Below, piece by piece: positions 41,958 to 54,939 of a DNA stretch of 64,000 nt. The DNA comes from Dichetophora obliterata (Eukaryota > Arthropoda > Insecta > Diptera > Sciomyzidae). A model generated the notes under the pieces. That model worked only from the letters and a program-made list of their open reading frames with translations. It did no database searches and was not told the origin of the DNA. How positions within the stretch are numbered: position 1 is the stretch's first letter; every line of letters starts with the position of its first letter. The translations under genes were made by a program, and so were the position numbers. Location of the stretch: contig OY986436.1 of the NCBI GenBank assembly GCA_963920525.1, positions 178,719,361 through 178,783,360 of the forward strand, read 5' to 3'.

Positions 41958-43699
41958 GTTTTTATGCAATTTTAATATAAAATCAATAATATTTATGGTA
42001 AAATCGACCAAAAATTTATAAAACACAATTAGTGAAGCTCTTAACATTATTCTACATATTTTATTATATACAAAAACTTTAAGTGTTTTGCCAACAGCAA
42101 TTTTTTAAAAAATTGCTGGGATGCCACTTGGTGCCATTCTACTTGAATTAACTTCATTCAAGTGCAACTCCTTTGTTTGTTTTGTGTCAATTAATTAAAA
42201 ATTCAGCATGACGACTGTGAAGTCAATTACTTCGTTTTTTACTCAATGGGTTTTACTGGGTTTTTAGGTTTTAATAGTTTTGAATTTACTTGTATGATTG
42301 ATTTTTTTCGAGTTTTATGTGTAAGTATTGTAAAAACACTTAAAAAACCATTTTGGTGTCAATGACACATAAAAAAGTATTAGACAAAAATATGTCTTCA
42401 TTAATACAAAATGTTTTATACACAAAATGTTAATGCGCAAGGTTTTTTATGTAAGAAAATAAAATTCAACTAAGAACATGATAAATGAATTTGCATAGTT
42501 AAAAAATTATGCAGTATTAAATTTAAAGGTAAGTGTTTACGCTATTACCTGATTTTGATGAAACTCATCAATTAATCGGTACTTGTTTTAAGTGGTTTTA
42601 TATTGAACTTTGCAGCCTTACAGCATTGCTCTCAGCAATTTGGGTTCAATTATTTATGAGCGCAGCTTTTGATATCTACCTTTATTTTGTTTTGTGTTTT
42701 AAAGTGGCAATAAATGTTTTGCTTTTCGGATTTTGTTGCATTGGTGTTTTTTTGTTTAAATGACCACCGATTATATAAACATGTGGCGGACACACATCAA
42801 TCACCACAAAAAGTTATCACACATTATTTTGAGCAGCATCATCATCATTTTTATTATCTTTATGGGTAACATTATTATCATCACTGGCACTTACGTTGCT
42901 TGTCGCGTTTCAAGCGATAAAGTGCAATAATCATCATGCATAAAATAAACATTAAACTTGTTGCTGTAGCATTGTTTTTATCATTGGATTGACAAAAATA
43001 AATAACAGTTGCCACAAACATTGCCAGATGACACGCAGAGTGGCCAGATTGATAAAAATGTGTGCTATGATTTGAATGTAACATTTTATCCGTCCAACTT
43101 AATGTTTATTAACTTTTACAACTGGCAAAAAAATATTTTAAACTCAAAGTTCAGAAATCCAACCCTTTAACTGCAAATCAAGGCTTAACTAAACATTTAA
43201 ATACATAGAAATTTTTATTCGGGAAACTATTTTTTTTTTTGTAGGACAAACTTTTTAAATTATTTGTGAAATATTGAAAAAAAAACGGTCGATATTGTTT
43301 AGGCAACTGATTATATCTCGCCAATTATTTAGGTTTTTTTTAGTAAGATGAGGTATTAAACTGATTAAACCTAAGAGCTCTTTTTAACGATTTTCGGATG
43401 AAGCTATTAGCAAAAACTAAAAAGCCGAAGTAACAAGTAAGCGTGACACCGAAGATAATTAGGCAGATTAGAGCGATCCTTAGATCTTCTCAATTTAGTT
43501 TTTTCTTCGCAATAACTACCCTTTTCCAAGCTTATTTTACAGATCTACCAAAAACTCAAGAGTAGAATATAATGAAAACCTTAATTTTCAATCCAAATTT
43601 CTAAATATACACACATAAATGCGGTAATTGTACTTTATAATTATGTATAATTTGCCTTCTTTTTTCTTTTTTTTTCGTATTTTTTTTTTTTTTTTGTTA
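41958..43699. other. Unexplained AT-rich stretch
   Basis: A 22-base palindrome, AGCAATTTTTTAAAAAATTGCT, lies at about 42099-42120. Frames at 42533-42763 (plus) and 42881-43084 (minus) are hydrophobic and unconvincing. No gene can be supported. Confidence 0.45.
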
Positions 43700-44760
43700 T
43701 ATTTTATTATTATTTATTTAGACAAATTGTTGACATTTAAGACTTTAATCTCTTACATGCCACCTATAAAAAATAGATAACTATTTCAATAAACTATAAT
43801 AAAGTATTAATGCTAAAGTAATTATAAAGATATATATACATAATAAAGATATAAAAAAAACTGACTCAAATATTAATAAAAACCATTAAGATAATAATGC
43901 CAAAAAACTTGTATTGAAAAGGAACAAATTTAAGAAAGAAATTAAAAATTAATTTAAGTTTTAATAAAGGATACCAAGATCACAAACAGGAGATATAGAG
44001 TTAAAAGAAATAGGTGAAAAGTAAATGCTTAAAGTGCTTAGTGCTGGAAATTGTTTTAATGTTGCTTGGAAGTGAATTCCATAGTCTAATGGCACTAACG
44101 AAAAACAATCGGCTAGAGTTTAGGTTGTTATGCCTCGGAATAACAAGGTTCATGCTTCTGTTTGACCTACAAAACGTTATCTTTTCAAATAGATATCTTG
44201 GACAACGATAGTGTATGGCCTTATGTAAGAAATTGCAATTTCTTGCTTCAAGATAGCTGAGTAAGTTAAGGCCTAATAACTGTTTATTAAAGGGTTTTCT
44301 CATACCTCCGAAGAGCATAAACATAGCGTGTAGAGTTGTTAAATGCTACTTCAATTTTGTGCATAGATCTCGAGTCAAGTTTGCTGTAAACGACTTCCGC
44401 ATAAGAAAATATTGGCAATAACAGCAGTAAGACAAGCTTCTTTCAGCAGTCATCCGAAGATTTCCACATAATAAATTTTACTAACGCAGCAGTTTACATG
44501 ATCTTCACAGTTTATTTGATAGCCGAGACTAGTGGCCTTTCTTATAAATTTTAGCTCAACGCCATTTAGGAAAATAGGGGGAACATCGAGATTCAAATAA
44601 GGTGTTTATGAAATCGGAAACACATACGATTGAAGTGGGTTCAATTCCAGCATATTAGCTTTGGCCCAATTAGCCACCAAATTTAAATCTTCGTCAACTC
44701 TTGCACATAAATCTTCAGAGAGACAAATGGGCCTGGACATATACAACTGTATTTGTATAT
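43700..44760 (-). mobile_element. Second LINE copy, 3' fragment
   Basis: Minus-strand protein traces EDLNLVANWAKANMLELNP (about 44690) and RNCNFLHKAIHYRCPRYLFE with LFFVSAIRLWNSLP (44324-44001) are homologous to the C-terminal RT part of 35807-40345. It starts just after the ADDV motif (QLYMSRP at about 44745), so it is 5'-truncated. An AT-rich tail lies at 43690-43725. Several frame breaks. Confidence 0.75.
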
Positions 44761-45084
44761 TAATTTTCTTCAATTTGTTTACCTATATAAAAGTTTTTTC
44801 CCTGCAATCATGTTTTGTGTATATATTTTTTTAATATTAATCAAACACTTGCATATTTAGGGAAAAAAAATAATTGAACTTTTACACTGCACAAAAGAAG
44901 TCCTTCCAAGCATACCTACCCCTTATAAGACACCCTTCCGGGAGTCACCATACAAAAAAACACCCTAGAGGGGGTGTATGAACTGATCCTATTATTTTTT
45001 TACCCTCCTGTCGGCTACCCTCTGCGATTCATTTTCAAAAATCACAAAATGTTGTGAAAATTTTGACAAAGTACATAGTCCCGG

Positions 45085-45213
45085 TTAATACTCGTCAAGA
45101 ATTGAAGTCAATTCTTGGTCATTCCCTTTTGAACTTCCACCTCTCTCACGTTTATGTCCGCGTCTTTCATCCACAAAGGTAAGATTTGACCGTCAACTCT
45201 TGACGAGTATAAT
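45085..45213 (-). mobile_element. MITE, ACTCRTCAAGA ends, copy 2
   Basis: ATACTCGTCAAGAATTGAAG at the left is inverted at the right (CTCTTGACGAGTAT). The interior CACGTTTATGTCCGCGTCTT is the complement of copy 1 at 28752-28898. Confidence 0.7.
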
Positions 45214-45305
45214 CGGGGACGTAGAGTGTTTATAAAGACACTGCACAATACAGCAACAAGCAATATAAGAACAACGAGCACGGCACCACACGACACACAG
45301 CTCTT

Positions 45306-45569
45306 GCTAAAGCTTAGTATGATGTAGAAGCGAAAAGAAATCTCCGTAAGAAATACATTGCGTTTCTGACAGCAAAAATGCCAAAATTTCGCCGTCTTTT
45401 ATATGTTCGCACATTTAATTGGAGTGGAAATTTGACAACAATAATGTTTAACTAATACATTCAACAAACACGTTATAGTAAGTATGTGTAAGTGTTAAGT
45501 CTACACCAAAATTTTGCGTGTAGAATTAAATGCCTAAAAATTTTCGTTCCTACAGCATACTTAGCATAA
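45306..45569. mobile_element. MITE, GCTTAGTATGCTGTAGGAACG ends, copy 2
   Basis: It matches the 9491-9907 element from AAGCTTAGTATGATGTAG through AAATCTCCGTAAGAAAT and CACGTTATAGTAAGTATGTG to CGTTCCTACAGCATACTTAG. It lacks the duplicated left terminus of copy 1. Confidence 0.75.
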
Positions 45570-46282
45570 CGAATAAAAGCATAGCAGGAAGAGTAGAAGT
45601 ATTCACGATACAGTTTACTTGGCTGTGCAGAAATGCAGAGTTGCAGTTAACAAAAACAAAATACACGTTCATTAAAAATTTGCAATTCTGCACATCTGCT
45701 ATAGCCTTTTACTAGAGGATTTGCTCAGTTGTGCACTTGTGTACTTCGTTTGACAGATTTTTGTGTGTGATATAAAATTCGATGCCTAATATACCAATTG
45801 CACATTGAAGTGTAATATCTGTTGCACTTATCATCTAGGATTTGGTTCAATTTTTTTTCTTGGATTGGTTTGAATCCAAGTTGAATTTGTATTTAACATT
45901 CATAACACTTTACGTTTTACGCCATAACTTCCGAACCCTTAAAGAACGCACCTTCATTTTATATCGTTAGATATATTGTTTCCCAAGTAATGGAACGTAA
46001 AAAAATGAAAATAATGAAAATGAAAAAAAATTATAGCATCTTTTGCTGGCATGATGTTAAACTCTTACTGCAATTTTGTCAGAAGTTTTTATTTTTCCCT
46101 TAAAATATACGAAATACCCTTTTTCCTGACAAAATTGGTTTTTTCTTTCATTTGTCAAAACTTCACTGGATTTTTTGTTCTCTGGTAAATCAAATAAAAA
46201 AATGTATGTTTTCTATGATAAAAACGCAATTCCTAGCATAAAGTTGAAAGACTGGAGTGTGCGTAATCTAGTTTTAGTATTT
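45570..46282. other. No recognisable gene
   Basis: AT-rich. A short frame at 45530-45715 overlaps the MITE end. Nothing supportable. Confidence 0.5.
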
Positions 46283-46317
46283 TTGTCCCATTCGGATAGT
46301 GTAGTCTTCTAGGGTTA
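46283..46317 (-). mobile_element. Possible piggyBac-type terminus
   Basis: In complement: TTAA then CCCTAGAAGACTACACTATC. TTAA-CCCTAGAA is the start of several piggyBac elements. I found no matching second end, so it is a lone terminus or chance. Confidence 0.3.
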
Positions 46318-48399
46318 AATTAAAACTATTTTTGATTTAAAAAAATGTAATTTTTTTTTTTTCTAAAATAATATCTTATCTTATCTCTTTTGCTAACGAA
46401 ATTTAAAATTTTTAAAACGAAACATGCATTTTTCAAGTCTAAAGTCCGTTTTTTTCTGGGTGTGGTTCTTTTGTTTGTTATTACTACTGGATTTGATCAC
46501 AAATAATACGGCATTGCCTATTTTAATTGTGTTGCACTGTAATTTGAAGCTTTCACTAAAACTTATTGCCAAACCTCAACGGAATCACTAGATGCTGATA
46601 GTGGATTGCATTATATAATCGCTTCTTTTGGTAATGAATGCAGATAATATTGCCGCGGACAGAGCAACAGTTAACTGCAGTAAGACAAAAACAATAATAA
46701 TGTCTGACCAGTAAACAACACAAAAATCCAACAACAAGGTTGGAAAATAAAACAACAGCAATAAAGAGAATATGAGATAATAATAGACAGCAATAAAAGC
46801 TGATAAAAATAAACATGAAAGAAGCGTTCATCTTATTATCAACACGTTGACCGAACATTGAAAGTGGGGAGATATTTCAGGGGCTAATCTACGGTAGTAG
46901 ATGATCAATTGAACAGCCTTTAATAATTTTTTCTTGGAAGCAGCCAATCGTCTGCTTGGACTCGTTTACAAAAATTGTTTTAATTTTGAAAACTATTTAA
47001 AATTTAAAATAAACTTTGGTGACAATATTTTTTAGACATAGTAGATATGTGTATCTATAAAAAAAAAAATAAAGTTTTAGGGTGATTTACAGTAGATTGC
47101 CCTCTTAAATCTTATTGGTTAAAGCAGCGGAGAAGCTTAACCCTAGACCCGTGTTCTTGTCTCTGAGGTGCCAAAAGCAGATTTCATATACAAACTAAGG
47201 AAATATTGTTTTCTAGCACAGACTTGGAAAGTATGATTTCTTGAGAATGTCTGTACGAATAATAATAATATTTTCGAATATTTCAACGAATGTATAGAGA
47301 AGTGGAAAAAACTCTGGATATCGTGTAAATGGACAAAAAAGTGATGTCTTACTTTGCATGTTTGAATAAAACTAAATTTCCAATAGTAAAAACTACATTT
47401 GTGTTTACTTTTGATGTGCTGCAACTTCGTTTTCAGTCGATAATTTTCGTTAAAAACTTGCAAGCTTAGCTTTTTTGAGCAAAGGAAATGATTTTTGGTA
47501 TCAGTTAAAAAGTTTAAAAAAAAAGAACGAGTAGGGGAACTCTAGAAAACAATTTTTTTAAATTTACAAAAAAGGGAAAATGAGTTTGAACTTTTACTCA
47601 AAAAAAAAAAAAAATAATCCATGTAAAAACTTCAATGGAAATGAAATTGGGTACTTTGTTACCCAAGCTGCGACACGATGTAAATGCTTCTTTTGATAAC
47701 AAGTTATTTTTCCTTATATCTGATTTTTTTTAAAACATTTTCTAATTGTTTATTATATTTTGAAAACTTAAAACCAAAAAATACTCTCAAAAATTAAGGC
47801 AATTTAATTAATTTCTTCAAATACTTAGGCTTAGGCTACTTTTTTGCACTTTGCAATTTTGTTAAAAGAAATAATATTCCCCAAAATGTTTGAGATGCCT
47901 AAACTTTTCTTTCAAATAGGTTTTGTTTTTACTAAAACCCAATTTGAAATTATAATTTTGGATTCATATTGTACCAAGTGTGCTTATTTCATATAACTAG
48001 AGTTCACCAGTGCTCGAAATTCAACCTTTTCGCATTGATTCTCTGTTGATTCGATACAAAATTAATAATAAAAACATATGAACGGCTTATTGCAAGAACA
48101 TGATAAGCCACATTAAAAATATTTTTAAATAATCGACTCTAAGGTTTTGAAAAAATGTATTTTTGTATGAAGAAAGGGAATTGAACATGAAAATTTTACA
48201 AATAAGTAAAAAAATAACAAAGAAATAGCCAAAATCTCTTCAGTGGTTGTTGGCAATGGATTGAATAAGGTATTCAGTCTAAAAAATTGATTTCTTAGAT
48301 CATTTGGCTTATCACGTTATTGCAATAAGCCCATCATATGTTTTTCAGAAAAATTTTTCATTACTTTCACTTTCCTAATGAATTGCCACTAGTTCTCGG
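46318..48399. other. Unexplained AT-rich stretch
   Basis: Frames 46556-46858 and 47143-47463 (minus) are over 100 codons but hydrophobic or low-complexity, with no domain. There are poly-A and poly-T runs at 47055 and 47600. No gene. Confidence 0.45.
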
Positions 48400-49100
48400 C
48401 CTCAGAAGAGAGCGCAGTGTGAGCGGCAAACTGTAATAGAAACAGAGGCATTTTTCCCCTCTTCCTACGCTTATCTGAGAACGTAAGCGAACTTATATTG
48501 CAGTGTAAAGAAAAAACCTAACGATCTTCAAGTGTAAATGAATCCACAATGTTAGAAATACATCATACATCATTTCACCTGCTTAAAACTGGTAAATTAT
48601 ATAAAAAATATTCGGTGCACTTCTTCTCTATTTTAATTCCTTTAAAAAGATTATTAAAATCGGTTGAAAAACACGCAAGAACAATATATAAAAGATCCCG
48701 CCATAAGTGCGCAGAAATGGAAAATCTACTGCGCAGCCTACGTCATATACATCCACACAAAAACAACACATATACAACAAACAAACAACATTTCATGATG
48801 ATTTCTTAAAGAAACTTACTGCATGAGATACATTTGTCGATAATTCTTCAACAAATCTGTCTTGTTTTCGTTCATCGAAAACAGAAAGTTTTCAAACAAT
48901 GCACGTATTTGGAACTTTTATATGAGAGTTTCGTCAATGAAATGTATAACCAAATCAGCGTGTTTCGTCAACGATGAAGAAAAATCGTGCATGAATCATT
49001 AAAGATTTCTTTAAGACTAGACTTCTGGGTAAGTAAATGAATCTGATGGGCTTATTGGGAAAACGAAATACAAACAAATAAGCAGTCAACCCAGTGGGCA
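48400..49100 (+). repeat. Dispersed repeat, partner of 34.8-35.8 kb
   Basis: CGCAGAAATGGA, AGATCCCGCCATAAGTG and a tail GCTTATTGGGAAAACG with ATACAAACA match 35250-35650 in order. Coding potential is not recognisable. Confidence 0.5.
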
Positions 49101-49414
49101 AAAGAAGGGTTTCGAAGAGCTTCTAGCAGGCCCATTAACTTTTTTATATGAAAAGAGAAAATTTTCTAGGCCTTCTTCTCTCGCGACTGTAAAGAAGCCT
49201 GCTATAAGCCCTTTTTCAAGATGCACACATTAGAAAGAAAAGCACTATAAATATCAACTTGAAATAAAACCAACCAACAATTTTCAGATTTGAACCAAAG
49301 TCCATTCACGTTGTGGTTCGACATCTCATCCACTCCACTCTCTATCCACATCTCTATCCACTCGTCTACCGTAGTTCTTAACAAGCATTAGCTTATTTTG
49401 CATCATTACAAATG

Positions 49415-49845
49415 AAAGTAAGCTTTCGGGAAAGCAGGTTTGAGACCCAGTACGGACCAAAAAAAAATATTTTTTGTTATTTTTTTAAAAATCTACATTT
49501 TTTTACAAATTTTTCTATTTATTTCAAAAATTTTTTAATTACATGAATTAAATTGCGAGCTTTAGATCAAGTAAGTTTTTAAGAAATTAAAAATATACTA
49601 AAATTTTTTTTTAATATGAAGAAATTGATTTTTTAATTAATTTCTTCATACAAAAATAATAGAAAATACTTAGAATTTTTCCATATAAAAGTTTTCATAT
49701 AATATAATATGTAAAGTGTTCGATTTCGGAAAACTGGATTCAAGACCCAACTCGAACCAAAAAAAATTTGTTTTGTTTTTTTTTTAAACTTAGATTTTTT
49801 TTTTCAATTAATAATTTTTTACAAATTTTTTTCATATAAAATAAT
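49415..49845. repeat. Duplicated 130-bp unit with tRNA-like B box
   Basis: Two units (about 49415-49540 and 49720-49845) share CAxGTTTGAGACCCAGTxCG or GGATTCAAGACCCAACTCG, then ACCAAAAAAAA and TTTTTACAAATTTTT. GGTTTGAGACC fits a Pol III B box, so this may be a decayed SINE. No A box found. Confidence 0.35.
49546..49605 (+). repeat. Terminus of the 58.7-kb fold-back family
   Basis: ATTACATGAATTAAATTGCG plus AGCTTTAGATCAAGTAAG matches the outer end of both arms at 58682 and 59228, then diverges. A third, decayed copy of that family. Confidence 0.65.
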
Positions 49846-49999
49846 ATGAAAAGACTTCAAACTTTCAAAAGGTAGGCTTTACAGAAGCACTCATCAATAC
49901 AGCAAGCATTGAAGGTATATTGACGCCAATAAAAGCACTACTAGCATGCCTTCTTTTGTGTAATACTAGAAAAAATGCCCACTGGAAAACTGCTCTCAA

Positions 50000-50345
50000 A
50001 ATAAATCGAGCAACATAGCTATTTTTTAGTAAAGTGGTCAAAATGGAAGTTAACACCCCAATAAGATATAACATTTTTATCAAAGATGGTAATGAAAAAT
50101 ATTTCAATTGTTTCTGGACAAGCGTTGTTTTTTATTTATTTATTTTTGTTTATAATAAATCATTTTAAAAAAATTTTATAAGAAAATGAGGATATTTTTT
50201 AAATCGAATTCCCTATAAAAAATTTTTACTACATTTTTTTTAGTCAGTTACCACTCTGAGTAGACACTCTCTTCTCTTTCACTTCTGACGTCACATGCAC
50301 GTGCTCACAAATAAAGTGGACATACGCATGGCGGAATCTTGAATA
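50000..50345 (+). repeat. Dispersed repeat D, copy 3
   Basis: It begins with GTTAACACCCCAATAAGATA as at 35720. It continues GGTAATGAAAAATATTTCAA, TCTGGACAAG, AAATCGAATTCCCTATA and CTGACGTCACATGCACGTGC. It joins two repeat blocks that are separate at 35.7 and 40.7 kb, so it gives the longest view of this element. Confidence 0.65.
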
Positions 50346-51165
50346 TGGGCAAATCCAGCGTGTCGGTTGTTTCATTTGGATGCTTCTTTTAAACATTTTT
50401 AAAACGATCCAGAGGTATATTTGGGAAAGGTGTATAATATCAAAATACTATCTATTGGTATAATGAGAAAAATATTTTAAAATTTTTATTCAACTTAAAT
50501 TTGGAACAAAATTCTTATTTTAAATATGCGTTCGGACGTTTCACGAAACGGAAGTCATTTTCAGACAAAGTTCATACTATGCCTAGATCTGCGAATTTAT
50601 TAGCCATACAAAAATGTCGGAAGACAATATTTTTTATTAATTTAACAAGCTTTCAGAAAAGACAAACGACGTCTTTATTTAGCGCATAGTGTGGTCACAG
50701 TAAATTATTTTATTTGTTCGGACGTTTCGTGTCGGAAATTTTTCCATTGTAGTTCAATTAGGTAGTTAAATAATTATGTAATTTAGTAATTAAAAAGCAA
50801 TTTTTTATATATATTTATCTTACCTTGCCTCAACCATTTCTTCATTATCTAGAGCCAACGCCTTCCATTTTTACTAAAACAATTTACGAAACGTTTACTA
50901 AACATTTACGAAAAAGAAAAACTGCATTTGTGAAAAAGTGGAAACAATTTGATCATCATGGTAAATGAGTTTATATGTAAATTGCTTAAATACATTAAAT
51001 TGAAATGTTTCTCTTAGATTATATCATCAAATAAAACGTTTTTAATAAGTTTTAATTTTTTGGTCACGGTAGCCTTTTTTGTGGTAATGCCCATATATAA
51101 ATTTTGAGAAACACGGCAGAAAATGGGTCTTAGCTGTTTCGTCTATGCCTATTTACAAATAAAGG
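50346..51165. other. No recognisable gene
   Basis: AT-rich. GTTTCGTG/ACGTTTC words recur at 50535 and 50715 without a clear repeat structure. Confidence 0.5.
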
Positions 51166-51167
51166 GT

Positions 51168-51700
51168 GATCCAATACAAGGTCCCTTTTTCAATTGGGTT
51201 GTTTTGAGAGCTATTATGTGTCTAATGACTTGTCCATATGACGTTTGTGTTCAGTATTCAATACAACTCAATCATGAATAGACTTACTCCTGAAAAACGG
51301 TTATTAATCATGGAAACTTACTACAAAAATCAGTCATCAGTAAGAGAATGTTATAGAGTTCTTCAACATAATTTTTGGACCGGATCATTATGAGCGTCTA
51401 AACCATGAAACCATCACCAAATTTCGAACCAATTTTACACTATTGGACATTCATCATTCAACTAGAGTGCATAGAGCCCATAATTTTGAGAATATTGCTG
51501 CAGTAGCAAAGAGTGTTCGTGAAAACCGCGAACAATCGATTTGTAGCCGATCTCGAATTTTATCGCAACTTGAAAATTGGACCCACAGAATGGACCATTT
51601 AAGAGGTAGTCGTGGGCAACATTTGAACGAAATAATTCTTAAGCATTGATTCCAAACTATGATTCCGAACTATGATTCCAAATAAAGATTTGCATCAATA
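51168..51700 (+). mobile_element. Mariner-like relic with fused transposase ends
   Basis: Left end AGGGTGATCCAATACAAGG. The protein trace starts MNRLTPEKRLLIMETYYKN at 51274 (HTH). It is frameshifted, then runs RAHNFENIAAVAKSVRENRE in 51443-51649, directly joined to ENWTHRMDHLRGSRGQHLNE. The latter is the transposase C-terminus, so the DDE core was deleted. No right terminus found. Confidence 0.7.
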
Positions 51701-51985
51701 AATTGATTTTTATGTATTTTATTTGGAAAACAAATTAGGAAACTCTTATTAGAACAAGATAACTATGGAGTGATTTGAAATAATTTAAATTTTTTTAGCA
51801 AACATTTTTTTAAGCTGTAGAACTTTGTAAAAAATATAAAAACTACGTTTTAAAAAAATTTTTTTTCATAAAAAAAAATCATAGAGGTTGGTAGGAAATG
51901 GTTTTCGATGATAGAAAGTTGAATTAACGTTCAGCGATAACGGAAAGCGGCTGGCAACGCGCCACTCAAAGCTCTTGTTTACCCG
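51701..51985. other. No recognisable gene
   Basis: Low-complexity AT-rich DNA. Confidence 0.5.
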
Positions 51986-52318
51986 TCGTATCGACAGGCA
52001 ATAATCCATTGCTTACCATCTATCAAATTCCATTGCAAGCAATATTTCAAGGGTGGGTTTTGTCATGTTACGAAATAAACATATAATTTTATCATTTATT
52101 ATATAAATTTACTATTTTATAAATTTATTCTGCACGCTACTTGATTTTTATAGATATACACATTTAAAATTTTGGAGAAAAATGAAAAATGGCTGTCAAA
52201 CAAGAAAAAATACAGCTCATTGCTTGGCAATACATGGAAAGCAATATTGCTCGCTCGATTAGCAATAATTGCCAATTGACAGATGGAGAGCAATGAATTA
52301 TTGCCTGTCGAGACGCCC
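51986..52318. mobile_element. MITE, TCGACAGGCAATAAT ends
   Basis: TCGACAGGCAATAATCCATT with GCTTACCATCT at the left is inverted at the right (TCGACAGGCAATAATTCATT with GCTCTCCATCT), about 36 bases. TTGCAAGCAATATT and TTGCTTGGCAAT words recur inside. About 330 bp. Confidence 0.72.
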
Positions 52319-54205
52319 CGATAGGTTTCACAGTTAGTTTTTCTGCTAAGAACAATAATGTGCATCAAAGTCATGAATTGTTAATTAGCCCTGAAACTTC
52401 TAAGGGTGTTAAAATAGACCCTCTCTCCTCCCATACGATTTTTTGCTCAACTCGACATCACCTTTCGCCTCCTTAAATAGTTGCACACTATTGCGGGACA
52501 CTCTGTATATAAATTTTAAGCAACTTCAAAAACTTTTCAACTTCAAAGTTAATTTTTTCATGTTATTTAGATGAAATGTTCACGTATTTCATGTGAGAAT
52601 ATTATGTAAAGGATTACATTCTTACAAAGGATTTTATAGTCATAAAATATTCTCGTACTAAAATAATAATATACACACTTATTATATACTTTTACATACT
52701 CATATGGAATATTGCTTAATTTTTTTTTTAAATTTGTTATCCTAAATGTAGGATATTTATATTCTAAATATACGAGTAGTTACTTTCCTTTTCTGCCACT
52801 GTCAATAATTAAAATAATGTAATAAAGAACATTTTAATCTGTGCAACTTTCATACATTTTTATGTAAGGCCACTCTGTTAGAATGCCACAATTGTATGAG
52901 GGTACAGAATAAACCACTACACAACATATATGAAATTTTATGTATACGGGTCTAGGGTTAACCAAGGCAAAAAGATTAAATTTAAACGCTCGCTTAAATT
53001 CAATGCACCGACGACTGATAGACGCTCGAGTGACGAGCGAGTTGGATTTGACACTTTATTTTTGTGTATTGTTCTCTATTGCCCCGCTTTGATTTCTTTG
53101 ACTTTGCGCTGGCGATGATGCTGATAATGATGATGATGATGATGATGATGATCATCATAAAATACACTAATACTACCTACTATTATCTGTCACATGAATG
53201 TATATGACTAATAGTTGAAAGAATAACTGAAAATAATGACAAGTGCATACAAAAAAATAATAGAGAAATAACTTATAAATAAGCAGAAAAGCATTTCGAA
53301 TTAAGCTACAAATACCCAAGCTTAATATTAAAGTGAACACTCCAAGCTTAGTACAAGATCCGTAAAGCCAAGAACGGCTTGACCAAAAACGACTCTACGG
53401 AGCTGAGCTGAGAAAACGAGCGTGGGTAATAAACAGACAGTTTCACAGCCTGGACTTGTTGGACGCGCTTCATCAAAACGGTGCTGTTATTGTTATTTCT
53501 ATTGTTGTTAAAGCAAGTACTGCTTGTTTTATTGTTGTTGTCTCTCCTCCGAGTGCAAAAAATTATATATTCCATATGAAACTAGAGAAAAAAACAACAA
53601 AGTTTTCTTCTTTCAAATACTGTTTTGCATATTCAAACAGTTTGTGGTGATAAAGCGTGCTAAAAGGTACACTTAAGTAAAAGGTGCCCGTTTTTAACTT
53701 TTTTTTTATAACTTAAAATTTATCCTTGTGTTCCTTAGACATTTATCTGCATGAGTGTCTTATTTTCCAAAAAATGTGTTTCTATTTTGTGTTAATATAG
53801 CCCACACTGTTAAATATTTAAAAAGAATTAATTTAATGCATAAATATATATTTAAGCAACAAAAATTTCAAGAAATTTTCAAAAACTTTTAACAGAATAA
53901 AGAAAGTAATCCGATAAAAAAAGTGAGTGAAAAAGTAATGGCCATGAAACGAATTTAACATCAAATCAAAAAGTTACTAGAAAAAATTTTCTTATGCAAT
54001 AAAAAAATTTATGTATAACGTAAGAGTACTCTCATACATATAAAACAAAGAGCGACTGATTAAGGCCTGGACATGGATGTGTACAAAAACAATATCGTGC
54101 AGCAGCTAAAAGACGAGTATGTGTTGCAGTTTTTATTTTCCTAGTTTAATGAACTAAATTTTTGTTCATTCTTGTATTTATTATCTCTTGTACTTATCTA
54201 CTTTA
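52319..54205. other. Unexplained AT-rich stretch with GAT microsatellite
   Basis: A (GAT)n run lies at 53117-53157. Short frames at 52930-53118 and 53348-53650 have no family signature. No gene. Confidence 0.45.
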
Positions 54206-54939
54206 GGGTGTCCCAAAAGAATAGTTTTTTTCGAATTTCATAGTTGTTCAACCTTTGTTCGAAGGCTTATGAGGTCAAGTATATTGAGATTTTTTTTTCG
54301 GAATTTTTGGAAGAGGTTTAGAGGTGGCGCTAATCAGTTTTTCCTTAAAAAAAAAACGGGTTTTCGAAGATTTTTCAAATTCGTAGCAAAAGTTGGTCAA
54401 TAACAGACTTTTTCTAAGTTTGAGTCGTCATTTCAAAAGAAAATTGTTTAAACTTCACTTTAATGTTTTGTCAAATTTTTTTGTCATTCGGGTGTCATAT
54501 ATTTAATTTTTTCGTGAAATTATCGTAACTTTTTAAAAAACGCTTCATAAATTTTAAAAATTTCATCAAAATAAAAAAATGTAATGATGCAGTTTGAATA
54601 ATGGCAAAATTCTAAGCAATTAAAATAAAAAAATTTTTGATATTACTCTTGCCGTTTCAAAGTTAAAACCTTTAAAGCTTTTAACAAGGCATTGTATTTC
54701 ATTCAACAAAATATTGTGAAAATTTTTAAGCATCGGTAAGTTAACATTTTTATTAACTAGTTCAAAAAATTATTTGAGACCTTTATTTTACAGTAGATTT
54801 GCCTTCGTTAATTTTGTGACGTGTATGGCTTGTGGGTAAAATGATTGATAGCCTTAGCTCTGCCCAGTCGCCGGCAAAACAGTAGATTCTTCAAAGATTT
54901 TTCAAGTTACATAAAACAGTCAAATACACCATTTCGAAG

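Noticed and set aside
42533..43084. Membrane protein genes
   Set aside because: Hydrophobicity follows from T-rich DNA; no splice or homology support.
46556..47463. Two ORFs over 100 codons
   Set aside because: Hydrophobic or low-complexity translations of AT-rich DNA; no family signature.
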